Positions 6,728 to 15,306 are shown, counted from the stretch's first letter. The stretch: 26,067 bases of DNA from Neisseria uirgultaei (GCF_962719845.1 NZ_CAUIYF010000019.1:1-26067); one strand, 5' to 3'. A program made the numbers and translations. Notes: generated from the letters alone by a model not told the origin.

Positions 6728-7189
6728 TCAGTTCATAGTAGGTTTGTTATCGAGCAAGAGTGCGCTCATCAGCTCGTCACCGACCAACACGGGCAGCTCG
6801 CTCTTGTTTGCCCATAAAAGCAGCAGGGTCAGCACTTTGGCGGTATCTATGGTAATTTCGTCGCCCGGAATGTGCATGAGCGCGTGAATGATAATTTCCC
6901 GCTGTTCACAGCTTACGGCTTTTTCTTCAATCAGATATTGCATCAGCCCCATCACTTCCTGCGGCAGGTTGTCGGTTTCTTCTTTGCTGTACACGCGCAA
7001 TGCGCCGCTGTCGGCAGGTTCGGTGGAAAATTCGGAGCTGTTGAGCAATACTTCCATCATCATCAGGGTGTTGCCGATTTCCATCGTATCGAAACCCGCT
7101 TCTTCAAGCAGCATACCCAAGTCTTCGGGCGGCGGACAGGTATCGAAATCTTGGAAATGTTCGATGAGGTAGGCGATGACTTCGGTCAT
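6728..7189 (-). CDS. smg: Smg family protein (DUF494)
   Basis: The 153-residue product begins MTEVIAYLIEHFQDF and matches the Smg/DUF494 family found next to dprA (smf) in many proteobacteria. It is acidic and predicted helical, with two helical halves (about 1-75 and 75-150) and no membrane segment or signal peptide. The biochemical role of the family is unsettled. It starts 25 bases after the dprA stop, so the two are probably one operon. Confidence 0.9.
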   Translation of the reverse strand: MTEVIAYLIEHFQDFDTCPPPEDLGMLLEEAGFDTMEIGNTLMMMEVLLNSSEFSTEPADSGALRVYSKEETDNLPQEVMGLMQYLIEEKAVSCEQREIIIHALMHIPGDEITIDTAKVLTLLLLWANKSELPVLVGDELMSALLLDNKPTMN

Positions 7190-7214
7190 TCGTGTTCCTT
7201 AATATAAAGTGCGT

Positions 7215-8408
7215 TCAAGTTCGGATACGCTGGTATCTGCCGCCGGGCATGGCGGCAACGCTGCCGTCCAATTCCAATTCCAACAGTGCGGCATACAAAT
7301 CTGCGGCAGGCATAGCCAACTGTCCGGCAAGCACGTCGGGATGAACTGGGTCGAAACCCATCCTGTCCAAGATACCGCCGCCGACGGGTCGGTTCTCCGT
7401 CTTTTCAGACGGCATTTTGCCTTCAGACGAAAACGGCGGGTCGGATGCCGTCTGAACGGCAGTGATGCGCTTTTCAGGTATTCCCTTATTTATAGAATAT
7501 GATGAAGCACCCTCATTTTGCAAGAGCCGCGGACACTCATGAAGGATGTCGTCCAGGCATTCCACCAATTTCGCGCCGTCTTTAATCAGTTTGTGGCAGC
7601 CTTTGCTGTGCGGATTGTCTATCGAACCGGGTACCGCCATCACTTCGCGCCCCATTTCTGCCGCCAGGCCGGCGGTAATCAGCGAACCGGATTCCAACGC
7701 GGCTTCAACCACCAGCGTAACCTGCGACAGGGCGGCAATCAGACGGTTGCGGCGCGGAAAATTGCCGGCATACGGCCGCGTGCCGATGGGGAACTCGCTG
7801 ACAATCAATCCTTTTTCGGCGATTTCATAAGCAAGGTTTTTGTTGGCCGGCGGATAAATGCGGTCTATGCCCGTCCCCCACACGGCGATGGTGCCGCCTT
7901 CTGCCTGCAACGCACCCTGATGGGCGGCGGTATCGATGCCCGAAGCCATACCCGACACAACGGGAATGCCTTTCCCACCCAACGCCCTGCCGAAATCTTT
8001 GGCAATCCGCATGGCCTGCGGCGTGGCATAGCGGCTGCCGACAATGGCGGCGGAAGGCTTGTGCAGCAGCCGCACGTTGCCGCGCAAAAACAAAACCGGC
8101 GGCGCGGTCAGCCCCTGCGCCAGCATTTCGGGGAAATCTTCATCCTGAAGCAGCATCAGACGGCATCCGTCCCGCATTTCCCATTCCAACGCCGCTTCTG
8201 CCGCCTGCCGCGCCAAGGCGCGTTTTTCCGCATTGCGCCAAGCCTCAAGCGCGTGCTTATGCCGCACCGCCGGGGCAACCTGTTCCGCCGGTGCGGACAA
8301 GGCATTTTGCGCGCTGCCGAAACGGCGCATCAGCAGCAGGAAACTTTCCGCGCCGATATAGGGCGTAAACGCCAATTGCAACCATGCGAAACGTTCGTTC
8401 TCTGTCAT
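7215..8408 (-). CDS. dprA: DNA processing protein DprA
   Basis: DprA protects incoming single-stranded DNA and loads RecA on it during natural transformation. Of 397 residues, about 1-100 form the N-terminal SAM-like region. The Rossmann-fold core spans 105-290, with VGSR (123-126), SGMASGID (152-159), FPRRNR (217-222) and ESGSLITA. A C-terminal winged-helix DML1-type domain spans 345-397. The linker (292-343) is poorly conserved, and its coding sequence contains an inverted DUS pair, so VQTAS and MPSEK are DUS-encoded. A good ribosome site (AGGGGA) precedes the ATG at 8408. The DUS density of the window fits a competent organism. Confidence 0.97.
   Translation of the reverse strand: MTENERFAWLQLAFTPYIGAESFLLLMRRFGSAQNALSAPAEQVAPAVRHKHALEAWRNAEKRALARQAAEAALEWEMRDGCRLMLLQDEDFPEMLAQGLTAPPVLFLRGNVRLLHKPSAAIVGSRYATPQAMRIAKDFGRALGGKGIPVVSGMASGIDTAAHQGALQAEGGTIAVWGTGIDRIYPPANKNLAYEIAEKGLIVSEFPIGTRPYAGNFPRRNRLIAALSQVTLVVEAALESGSLITAGLAAEMGREVMAVPGSIDNPHSKGCHKLIKDGAKLVECLDDILHECPRLLQNEGASSYSINKGIPEKRITAVQTASDPPFSSEGKMPSEKTENRPVGGGILDRMGFDPVHPDVLAGQLAMPAADLYAALLELELDGSVAAMPGGRYQRIRT
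7404..7456. repeat. Inverted DUS pair inside the dprA coding sequence
   Basis: TTCAGACGGC (7404-7413) and GCCGTCTGAA (7447-7456) face each other 33 bases apart within codons for the DprA interdomain linker. A degenerate third copy (TTCAGACG) starts at 7422. Paired DUS usually sit between genes, so this intragenic pair is unusual. Confidence 0.9.
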
Positions 8409-8427
8409 GAAATCTGTCCCCTTATGA

Positions 8428-8462
8428 TTTCAGACGGCATTTGCTCCAAATGCCGTCTGAAA
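8428..8462 (-). terminator. DUS-hairpin terminator downstream of ntrX
   Basis: A 16-base-pair perfect stem containing two opposed DUS (8428-8443 with 8447-8462) and a three-base loop lies 38 bases beyond the ntrX stop and 20 bases upstream of dprA. It should separate the ntrYX transcript from dprA. Confidence 0.75.
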
Positions 8463-8499
8463 ACGGAAGCCCTGCAATCTGAAAACCGGCGGTTTACAC

Positions 8500-9777
8500 C
8501 TATTCTTCGGTTTTTTCACCCGCACGACGGGAAATGCCGATACCGAGCTGCTTGAGCTTGCGGTAGAGGTGGGTACGCTCCAACCCGACCTTCTGCGCCA
8601 CTTTGCTCATATTCTGACCTTCTTGGGCAATGTGGTACTCGAAATAACGCCGCTCCAATTCTTCCCTCAATTCGCGCAGCGGCAGGTTGAAATTGAACCC
8701 GCCCACCATATCTTCCGCCCCCTCGGCAGGCACATTCTGCCCCAAAAGGGAAGAAACCGCCGCCGCACCGATTTCCTGCCCGTCCGCCTCCAACAGCAGC
8801 GTTGCTACGACGCTTTGCAGTTGGTCGAAATTTCCCGGCCAGTCGTAACGGGTCAGCACGGCAAGCGCATCTTCACTGAATGAGGCAGGCGCAATCTTTT
8901 GGCTTTCAGCCACGTTGCAGGCAATCCCCTGAATCAGGAAGGCGATGTCCTCATGCTGCATACGCAGCGGCGGAATGCGGACGACCGACTCCGACAGCAG
9001 TTCCGACAGCTTTTCCTCGCAGGCAATGCCGTCTGAACCTGCCGCGTGGCTGCCCGATGCGACCACCCTGACGCGGCAGCGTTCTGCCTTGCCGATGATA
9101 AAGGCAATGCCGGTTTGGATATTGCGGCTGTATTGGGCGATATCTCCGACATACAAAACGCCGCCTTCCGCCTTCTGCAACAGTTCCATCGGCATATCGA
9201 TCAGATATTCGACCCTTGCCGGACTGACCCACGGCGTACCGTTTTTATGGAAATAGCGCGCCACGGTTTCAAACGGCGAACCCGCCTCGCCCGTCAAAAA
9301 TACAGGGGACGTGCGTTTTGCCGCCGCTTCGACTTCGCGGTTCATCTCCTGAATCGCGGCACTGTTGCCCAGCTTGTCGAACACCGGTCCCGTTTCGATT
9401 TGAGCCGCACCGTGTTTCAACGCGTTTTCGACGGCAGACAGCAGCTTTTGCAGGGAAATCGGTTTTTCCAAAAAATCGATTGCGCCGATTTTGGTCGCTT
9501 CTACGGCGGTATCGATGCTGGCGTGCCCGCTCATCATCACCACCGGCATATTGAGCTGCCCGTTTTTCGCCCACTCCTTCAAAAGGGTAATGCCGTCGCA
9601 ATCGGGCATCCAAATATCCAGCAGCACCATCGCCGGGCGTACCTGATGGCGCAGCTTACGCGCCTCTTCGGCATTTTCCGCCAACGCGACCGAATAGCCT
9701 TCGTCCTGCAGGATTTCCGACAGCAGGTCACGGATGCCGATTTCGTCATCTACAATTAAAATATCGCTGCTACGCAT
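8500..9777 (-). CDS. ntrX: Response regulator NtrX with a degenerate sigma54-type AAA+ domain
   Basis: NtrX is the partner of the NtrY kinase; in gonococcus the pair controls respiratory genes. I chose the ATG at 9777 (425 residues), four bases after the ntrY stop. The receiver domain (1-120) has the acidic pair in LIVDDE, the phosphoacceptor Asp54 in VLLDIWMPDCDG, and MMSGH and EKP motifs. The central domain starts like a sigma54 activator, but the P-loop is LTGEAGSPFE, lacking the GK(S/T) core. The segment that should carry GAFTGA is missing between WVSPARVEYL and the Walker-B-like GGVLYVGDI. The C-terminus keeps a Fis-type HTH (MSKVAQKVGLERTHLYRKLK). It can probably bind DNA and be phosphorylated but not remodel sigma54 holoenzyme. 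A DUS lies in the gene at 9028-9037. Confidence 0.95.
   Translation of the reverse strand: MRSSDILIVDDEIGIRDLLSEILQDEGYSVALAENAEEARKLRHQVRPAMVLLDIWMPDCDGITLLKEWAKNGQLNMPVVMMSGHASIDTAVEATKIGAIDFLEKPISLQKLLSAVENALKHGAAQIETGPVFDKLGNSAAIQEMNREVEAAAKRTSPVFLTGEAGSPFETVARYFHKNGTPWVSPARVEYLIDMPMELLQKAEGGVLYVGDIAQYSRNIQTGIAFIIGKAERCRVRVVASGSHAAGSDGIACEEKLSELLSESVVRIPPLRMQHEDIAFLIQGIACNVAESQKIAPASFSEDALAVLTRYDWPGNFDQLQSVVATLLLEADGQEIGAAAVSSLLGQNVPAEGAEDMVGGFNFNLPLRELREELERRYFEYHIAQEGQNMSKVAQKVGLERTHLYRKLKQLGIGISRRAGEKTEE
9028..9037 (+). repeat. Intragenic DUS in ntrX
   Basis: GCCGTCTGAA lies in the degenerate AAA+ region of ntrX, where it contributes to the codons for GSDGIA. It is a single copy without a partner. 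Confidence 0.9.
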
Positions 9778-9781
9778 AAAT

Positions 9782-11887
9782 TTATACCGTTTTTGGCAAG
9801 ATGATTCTGACACACGCGCCGCCCGCATCCTGATTGCTCAGGCTGATGCGGCCGCCGTGTTCTTCAATGATTTTTTTCACCACGGGCAGTCCCAATCCCG
9901 TTCCCGCCGGTTTGTCCGTCACATACGGCTCGAAGGCGTTGTGCAGCATTTCCTTGCCGAACCCCTTGCCGTTGTCGCAAACCGTCAGGACAATCCGTCC
10001 GTCCTGCCCCGCTTCCGATTTTACCCTGACTTCGGGCACATCGGCTTCTTCCGCCGCTTCGGCGGCATTTTTGAAAATATTGTGCAGCACCTGCCGCATA
10101 GCGGTCGTATCCGCCGCCATCATCAGCGGTTCGCCGGCAAGCTCCGCCGCAAACCGGCACGGGCCGGCCTCATACAATGCCAACACATCGCCGATTAAGG
10201 CGTTCAAATCCTGATTTTCCAATTTGAGCGACGGCGCGCGCGCATAATTGCGGAATGCTTCGACCATTTCTTTTAACGCCGCCACCTGTTTGATGATGGT
10301 TTCGGTCGAACGCGTCAGGATTTGCGCGTCCTGCTCGTCCAGCTTCCCGCCCAATTTCCACGCCAGCCGTTCGGCGGAAAGCTGGATGGGCGTGAGCGGA
10401 TTGCGGATTTCGTGTGCCAGACGTTTGGCCACTTCGCCCCACGCCGCTTCTTTTTGCGCGTGTATCAATACGGTGATGTCGTCAATCACCATCACCACGC
10501 CGTTGCCGTTGTCTTCGGGCAATACCGTCGCCTTGCCCAGCAGGATTTTGGCATCGTCCGGCGCGGCATATTCCACCTGGACCGGTTTGTCCGTACCTGC
10601 CGCCGCGCCGATGGCGGCAAACACTTCGGCAAGCAGGGACTGCTGCGCCGAAACGCCGTGCCAACCGTGCCGGCTGCTGCCCCACAGGGGGGCGAGCGGC
10701 ATCCCCAAAATCTGTTCCGCCGCCTTGTTAAAGGTTTTCAGACGGCCTTGTTCGTCAAACACCACCACGCCCGTGGTCAGCCCCTCCAACACGCATTCGA
10801 GATAATGTCTGGCGGCTTCCTCGCGCCTCCTGTTGCGCTCGTCCGCTTCTTTGGCGATGGACAACTGCTCGGTCATATGGTTGAACAGTTTGGTCAAACG
10901 CCCGAACTCATCATTGCGTAAAACAGGACGGGTTTGGCTGAAATCGCCTTGCGCCACCGCCTTCGCCCCTTCGGCAAGCGATAGGACGGGTTCGACGAAA
11001 CGGCGGGCAAAATACAATGCCATCACCAGTGCAAGAAAAATCGATAAAAGCGAGGCAATCAGCAGGGTTGCCAGGAAAAAGGTCTGCAAACCTTTTTTGC
11101 TGTAACTCAATTCGGCATATTTCGCCCGCGCCTTTTCGATTAAGACGGCATCCTCTGCCACGTCTTTGGGAATCGGCTGGCGGAAAAACAGCGCGTAATC
11201 GCGCCCGTTGTGCGTACCCGCCGACAGCCAGCCCTGCGCGTACAATACGCCGCCTATGCTTTCCAAATCCCTGACCGAACCCGCCTGTTGGATTTTTTCC
11301 CAACGCGCCTTATCCGGAAACGGCTGATCGAGCTTGTGCGGGTTGATGCTTTTTTCGATTTTGCCGCTTGCGGCATTGTAAAGGGACAACTGGGTAAAGC
11401 TGCCGGCGTAATGTTCCAGCACCCTGCCCATATTGCCGGATAGGGAGGCGGTGCTGATGAGGTCTATCTGGACGGGGACGGCATTGCTGAGGGCATTGTC
11501 TGCCGCCAGATTCAATGCGGACTTGCTCAAATTGAGGCTGCGTTCGAGGGCTTCGTGGGTGTCGTTGCCGAACCACGAATTAATCGTACCGTTGATGAAC
11601 TGTGCGGAAACGCCGAACAGAAACACGCCGGGCAATACGGCGACCAGCGTGAACATCCCGGAAAGGCGTTTGGCAATCTGCGAACCGAATACGCCGTCGC
11701 GCCTGTCTTTCAACAGCAATATGACATAACGTGCCAAAACGGCGGATAACACCAGCAGCAGCATTGCGCTGAATGCGACTATCCACCAGAAATAATCCGC
11801 CAGCGAACTGGTGCTGCCGGTTGCCGCCGTCAGTCCGTACAACAGGACGACGGCGCATATGGCTGCTATCAGTAGAAAACGGCGCAT
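9782..11887 (-). CDS. ntrY: Sensor histidine kinase NtrY
   Basis: A membrane histidine kinase of 701 residues from the ATG at 11887, whose A is also the last base of the upstream stop (TAATG). Hydrophobic segments lie near 4-20, 32-57, 78-96 and 268-295, with an extracytoplasmic sensing region between about 97 and 267. A HAMP domain (288-345), a PAS domain (about 355-470, VLEGLTTGVVVFDE), the H-box AHEIRNPLTP with phosphoacceptor His492, the N-box NIFKNAAEAAE (603-613), DNGKGFG (638-644) and GTGLGLP (662-668) follow. All catalytic motifs are intact, in contrast to the altered output domain of NtrX. It overlaps the DUF4390 gene and precedes ntrX by four bases, so the three are translated from one transcript. 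Confidence 0.97.
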   Translation of the reverse strand: MRRFLLIAAICAVVLLYGLTAATGSTSSLADYFWWIVAFSAMLLLVLSAVLARYVILLLKDRRDGVFGSQIAKRLSGMFTLVAVLPGVFLFGVSAQFINGTINSWFGNDTHEALERSLNLSKSALNLAADNALSNAVPVQIDLISTASLSGNMGRVLEHYAGSFTQLSLYNAASGKIEKSINPHKLDQPFPDKARWEKIQQAGSVRDLESIGGVLYAQGWLSAGTHNGRDYALFFRQPIPKDVAEDAVLIEKARAKYAELSYSKKGLQTFFLATLLIASLLSIFLALVMALYFARRFVEPVLSLAEGAKAVAQGDFSQTRPVLRNDEFGRLTKLFNHMTEQLSIAKEADERNRRREEAARHYLECVLEGLTTGVVVFDEQGRLKTFNKAAEQILGMPLAPLWGSSRHGWHGVSAQQSLLAEVFAAIGAAAGTDKPVQVEYAAPDDAKILLGKATVLPEDNGNGVVMVIDDITVLIHAQKEAAWGEVAKRLAHEIRNPLTPIQLSAERLAWKLGGKLDEQDAQILTRSTETIIKQVAALKEMVEAFRNYARAPSLKLENQDLNALIGDVLALYEAGPCRFAAELAGEPLMMAADTTAMRQVLHNIFKNAAEAAEEADVPEVRVKSEAGQDGRIVLTVCDNGKGFGKEMLHNAFEPYVTDKPAGTGLGLPVVKKIIEEHGGRISLSNQDAGGACVRIILPKTV

Positions 11888-12486
11888 TATTTGTTCCCGA
11901 TGATGTTTAAAGGTTTCCAACCCGAATCCAAATGCCAGTTTTGAGAAGTCAATGCATTGATTTGAAAAGGCTTGGGCAGTTTTGAAGTGGACAGCAGCAG
12001 GCGGATTTCCGCCTTGGTTTCCCCTGCTTCCGCACCGGACAACGCGCCTTTGTTCAGGACTTTCCAGTTGGCAACCGCGCCGGTCGCACGCAATGCCGCA
12101 CCCAAAGTGTCGTAGTCTGTCGAAAACGCGCCGACGGTAACGCGGTAGCGGTTGGTCAGCGGATGGAAACTCAGTTTGTAGTCAATATTGTCGTCATCGC
12201 CGATCAGTTGCCTCAATTTAAACCGATAAGAAGCGATTGTCGGGGCGGAAAGCTGCCAGCTTAAAGTGAAATTGAGCGGCACGCCCCGGCGCAACGCCTG
12301 TTGGAGCTGGTCGGGCAGCTCGGTTTGGAAGCGGCTGCTGATGGAAAGCCGCCCGCCGTCGGTTATCCTCGCTTCGGCGCGGGTCGCGGCAATGCCCTCC
12401 GCCGCCGCGTCCGGCAAAACGGAAAGCAGCGGCAGCAGCACAAGCCATTGTTTAATGCTTTTGAATAAGCGCGTAATAAAAGCCAT
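11887..12486 (-). CDS. DUF4390 exported protein
   Basis: The ATG at 12486 gives 199 residues starting with a signal peptide (MAFITRLFK basic region, hydrophobic WLVLLPLLSVLP, cleavage near DAAAEG). The mature part is beta-rich, with IAATRAEARITDGGRLSISS and the phrase LNFTLSWQLSAPTIASYRFK, typical of the DUF4390 family. That family is found between rsmB and ntrY in beta-proteobacteria. The start lies inside rsmB (35-base overlap) and the stop overlaps the ntrY start by one base. The function is unknown; the position suggests an extracytoplasmic role linked to NtrY sensing, which is inference. Longer upstream starts were rejected because they remove the signal peptide context. Confidence 0.88.
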   Translation of the reverse strand: MAFITRLFKSIKQWLVLLPLLSVLPDAAAEGIAATRAEARITDGGRLSISSRFQTELPDQLQQALRRGVPLNFTLSWQLSAPTIASYRFKLRQLIGDDDNIDYKLSFHPLTNRYRVTVGAFSTDYDTLGAALRATGAVANWKVLNKGALSGAEAGETKAEIRLLLSTSKLPKPFQINALTSQNWHLDSGWKPLNIIGNK

Positions 12487-13711
12487 CTTGGTGTTTGTTC
12501 GGTAAAAGCACCCGCGATTCGATCGGTTCGGCATCGTTATGGCGGCTGAGGAATTTTTGCAATTGCCCGTCGTTTTCTTCGACGAACACGGAACAGGTGG
12601 CAAGCAGCATTCTGCCGCCCTGTTTCAGCGTCTGCCAAAGTGCGTCCAGCAGGGCTTCCTGCTGGCGGGCGGTTTTGAGCGCGTCGGTCGGACGGCGCAG
12701 CCATTTCACGTCGGGATTGCGCCGCGCCACGCCCGAGGCGGTACACGGCACGTCGGCAAGGATTGCGTCGAAAGGCTTTCCATCATACCACGCCGCCAAA
12801 TCCCGCGCATCGGCACACGCCGCCGATGCCGTCTGAAAGCCCAGGCGCGCGATATTGTCTTCCACCCGTTTCAGACGGCCTGCATCAATATCCAAGGCGG
12901 TAACACGGCAATCCGCCAATTCCAAAATATGCCCCGTCTTGCCGCCCGGCGCGGCGCACGCGTCCAAAATCCGTTCGCCGTCTTTCGGGTTTAACAAATA
13001 CGCCGCCTGCTGCGCGCCGAAGTCCTGTACCGAAACGATGCCGTCTGAAAAACCGGGCAGGCGGTTCACTGGCACGGCTTCTTCCAACGTGACCGCATAT
13101 TCGTCCAAGTCCTTAGCCGCGATACCTTCCGCAGCCAGTTTTTCCAAATAGCTTTCGGCATTGCCGTGCCGACGGTTGACGCGCAACGTCATCAGCGGAT
13201 GGGATTGCAGCGCGGCGGTGATGTTGTGCCAGTGTTTCGGATAATGGTTTTTCAAGTAAGCCACCCACCACAGCGGCAGGTTGTGTTTCGCCACATCGTC
13301 TTTTTTACACGAGGCAGCAAGCTTGTCGCGTTCGCGCAAAAAGCGGCGCAAAACCGCGTTGGCAAACGAACGGTACTGCCCGCGCCCGATTTTGGCTATG
13401 CTTTCCACCGCCTCATTGACCACGGCATGGGGCGCGTTGCGCGTGTAATGCAGCTGGTACAACGCCGCCAAAAGCAGGCTTTCGAGCTGCGGATTGTCAA
13501 TCGGTTTTTTCAGCATCTGCGCGAGCATATGTTTCAAACTGCCCAAATAACGCTGGCAACCGTAGGCGATGTCCTGCAACGCGCCGTTTTCCTGCGCCGT
13601 AAGGTCGGGATGCGCGGTGCGGATTTGCGCCAACACGTCCTGAAGGTTGCGCCCTTCGGCAACCGCGGCAACGCTGTCGGCGGCAAGTTTTTGGGCAAGT
13701 GCCATACTCAT
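12452..13711 (-). CDS. rsmB: 16S rRNA (cytosine-967-C5)-methyltransferase RsmB
   Basis: RsmB (Sun/Fmu) makes m5C967 in 16S rRNA. Of 419 residues, about 1-130 form the NusB-like RNA-binding domain and the rest the Rossmann methyltransferase. The SAM motif is DACAAPGGKT (250-259). The two catalytic cysteines are Cys323 in ADVPCTASG and Cys373 in LATCSVF. The start is the ATG at 13711, with an alternative Met two codons later. It is part of the def-fmt-rsmB set common in bacteria, followed by the DUF4390 gene. Two DUS copies lie in the gene (12828-12837 and 13040-13049). Confidence 0.97.
   Translation of the reverse strand: MSMALAQKLAADSVAAVAEGRNLQDVLAQIRTAHPDLTAQENGALQDIAYGCQRYLGSLKHMLAQMLKKPIDNPQLESLLLAALYQLHYTRNAPHAVVNEAVESIAKIGRGQYRSFANAVLRRFLRERDKLAASCKKDDVAKHNLPLWWVAYLKNHYPKHWHNITAALQSHPLMTLRVNRRHGNAESYLEKLAAEGIAAKDLDEYAVTLEEAVPVNRLPGFSDGIVSVQDFGAQQAAYLLNPKDGERILDACAAPGGKTGHILELADCRVTALDIDAGRLKRVEDNIARLGFQTASAACADARDLAAWYDGKPFDAILADVPCTASGVARRNPDVKWLRRPTDALKTARQQEALLDALWQTLKQGGRMLLATCSVFVEENDGQLQKFLSRHNDAEPIESRVLLPNKHQDGFYYALIQKH
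12828..12837 (+). repeat. Intragenic DUS in rsmB
   Basis: GCCGTCTGAA in plus orientation, inside the methyltransferase domain just after the SAM motif. Confidence 0.9.
13040..13049 (+). repeat. Second intragenic DUS in rsmB
   Basis: GCCGTCTGAA, same orientation as the copy 212 bases to the left, so it cannot form a hairpin with it. Confidence 0.9.
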
Positions 13712-13742
13712 ATTATGTGATTCGCTTTCTTCAACTGATGGT

Positions 13743-13784
13743 TTCAGACGGCATCCCCATTTGCAGATCGGGATGCCGTCTGAA
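13743..13784 (-). terminator. Inverted DUS hairpin between fmt and rsmB
   Basis: Fifteen-base arms (13743-13757 and 13770-13784) containing opposed DUS enclose a 12-base loop, six bases after the fmt stop. The minus-strand side has only a short T-run, so it may attenuate rather than fully stop transcription into rsmB. Confidence 0.6.
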
Positions 13785-13789
13785 GGGAT

Positions 13790-14716
13790 TTACAGCTTCG
13801 TTCCTGCTTCGATATGCCGTCCCGCCGCAAACGCCGCGATATTCATACGCCTGCCGCCGGCAGGCTGCAATTCGGTAATCTTCAGCGCGTTTTCGCCGCA
13901 GGCAACGACCAAACCGTCCGCCGAACAGGACAACACTTCGCCTGCCGTACCTTGTTGCGCCACCACTTCCGCCCGCCGGATTTTCATCGGCTTGCCCTGA
14001 TACTCAACCCACGCGGCAGGTACGGGGTTGAAGGCGCGGATCTTGCGTTCGATAACCGCCGCGCTTTCGCTCCAATCGATACGCGCTTCTTCTTTGCTTA
14101 GTTTTTGGGCGTAAGTAACACCTTCTTCGGACTGCTTGACCGCGTTCAGACGGCCTTTGCTTTGAAGCTGTTGCAAATCGGCAACAATCGCCGCCGCACC
14201 GATTTCCATCAGCGCGTCGTGGACTTCGTTGGCGGTATCGGTAGGTTGGATGGCGTAACGGTGTTCACTGACCACATCGCCGGTGTCCAAACCGATGTCC
14301 ATCTGCATAATGCACACGCCGGTTTCGGCATCGCCGGCCTCAATCGCGCGCTGAATCGGCGCCGCGCCGCGCCAACGGGGCAGCAGCGAAGCGTGGATGT
14401 TGAGGCAGCCGTGTTTCGGCGCATCCAACACGTCTTGCGGCAAAATCAAACCATACGCGGCAACCACCATTACGTCTGCCTCGACCTCTTTGAGCATTTG
14501 CAGGGCTTCGGCGTTGTTACGCAGTTTTTCAGGCTGTTCGACGCGCAAACCGAGTTCCAGCGCGGCTTGTTTGACAGGTGGGGCAGTCAGTTGCATACCG
14601 CGCCCTTTCGGACGGTCGGGCTGGGTCAGCACCAGCGGGATTTCAAAACCGGCGGCGGCAACGGCTTTTAAGGCGGCGGCGGCAAAATCGGGCGTGCCGG
14701 CAAAGATGACTTTCAT
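13790..14716 (-). CDS. fmt: Methionyl-tRNA formyltransferase
   Basis: Fmt transfers a formyl group from 10-formyl-tetrahydrofolate to Met-tRNA(fMet). The ATG at 14716 gives 308 residues beginning MKVIFAGTPDFA, the classic N-terminus. Asn106 and His108 (CLNIHAS), Asp144 (IGLDTGD) and the folate signature SLLPRWRGAAPI (110-121) are all present, followed by the C-terminal OB-like domain (about 205-308). It is paired with def, whose product later removes the formyl group. A DUS hairpin separates the two genes. Confidence 0.98.
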   Translation of the reverse strand: MKVIFAGTPDFAAAALKAVAAAGFEIPLVLTQPDRPKGRGMQLTAPPVKQAALELGLRVEQPEKLRNNAEALQMLKEVEADVMVVAAYGLILPQDVLDAPKHGCLNIHASLLPRWRGAAPIQRAIEAGDAETGVCIMQMDIGLDTGDVVSEHRYAIQPTDTANEVHDALMEIGAAAIVADLQQLQSKGRLNAVKQSEEGVTYAQKLSKEEARIDWSESAAVIERKIRAFNPVPAAWVEYQGKPMKIRRAEVVAQQGTAGEVLSCSADGLVVACGENALKITELQPAGGRRMNIAAFAAGRHIEAGTKL

Positions 14717-14752
14717 AGCGTGTTCCTGCGTGTGCGTAAAGTTGTCGGATAA

Positions 14753-14796
14753 TGCCGTGCCGTCTGAAAACCTTGCAGCGTTCAGACGGCACGGCA
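14753..14796 (-). terminator. Extended DUS hairpin downstream of def
   Basis: Sixteen-base arms (14753-14768 and 14781-14796) begin seven bases after the def stop. Each arm carries a DUS plus a partly duplicated GCCGT at its outer end. It lies between def and fmt. Confidence 0.65.
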
Positions 14797-14802
14797 AAAG
14801 GG

Positions 14803-15306
14803 TCAAATCGTATGTTTCTGGCGTTTTTTCAGCTTGGTCTTAATCCGCCCCTGCTTGAGTTGGGAAAGGCGTTCGACAAACACGATGCCCATCAGGTGAT
14901 CCAACTCGTGCTGCACGCAAATCGCCAGCAAGCCGTCCGCCTCCAGCGTGAACTTTTCGCCTTTTTCGTTCAAAGCCTCGACCTTGACGCGTTCGGCGCG
15001 GGTAACGGTGTCGTAAATGCCCGGTACGGACAGGCAGCCCTCTTCGTAAGTGGTTTCGCCGTCTTTTTCGACGATGACGGGGTTGATGAACACGCGCGGT
15101 TCGCTGCGGTCTTCGGTCAAATCCATCACGACGATGCGCTCGTGCACATCGACCTGCGTCGCCGCCAGCCCGATGCCACGCGCCTCGTACATCGTTTCAA
15201 ACATATCGGCAACCAGCTTTTGGACGCGCTCGTCAACTTGTCCGACAGGCTTCGCCACCGTGTGCAGACGCTCGTCGGGATATTGGAGGATATTCAGTAA
15301 AGCCAT
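14803..15306 (-). CDS. def: Peptide deformylase
   Basis: A metal hydrolase that removes the N-formyl group from nascent proteins. The ATG at 15306 gives 167 residues. The three signature motifs are intact: GIGLAATQ (44-51), EGCLS (89-93, metal ligand Cys91) and QHELDH (132-137, ligands His133 and His137, catalytic Glu134). The basic C-terminal tail (KTKLKKRQKH) is typical. It is divergent from the LysM gene, with 184 bases between the starts. An upstream run of Arg codons was not taken as part of the protein. Confidence 0.98.
   Translation of the reverse strand: MALLNILQYPDERLHTVAKPVGQVDERVQKLVADMFETMYEARGIGLAATQVDVHERIVVMDLTEDRSEPRVFINPVIVEKDGETTYEEGCLSVPGIYDTVTRAERVKVEALNEKGEKFTLEADGLLAICVQHELDHLMGIVFVERLSQLKQGRIKTKLKKRQKHTI

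Noticed and set aside
12218..12448. Alternative minus-strand frame within the DUF4390 gene
   Set aside because: The signal peptide and family phrases are in the other frame. This one is Ala/Arg-rich shadow.
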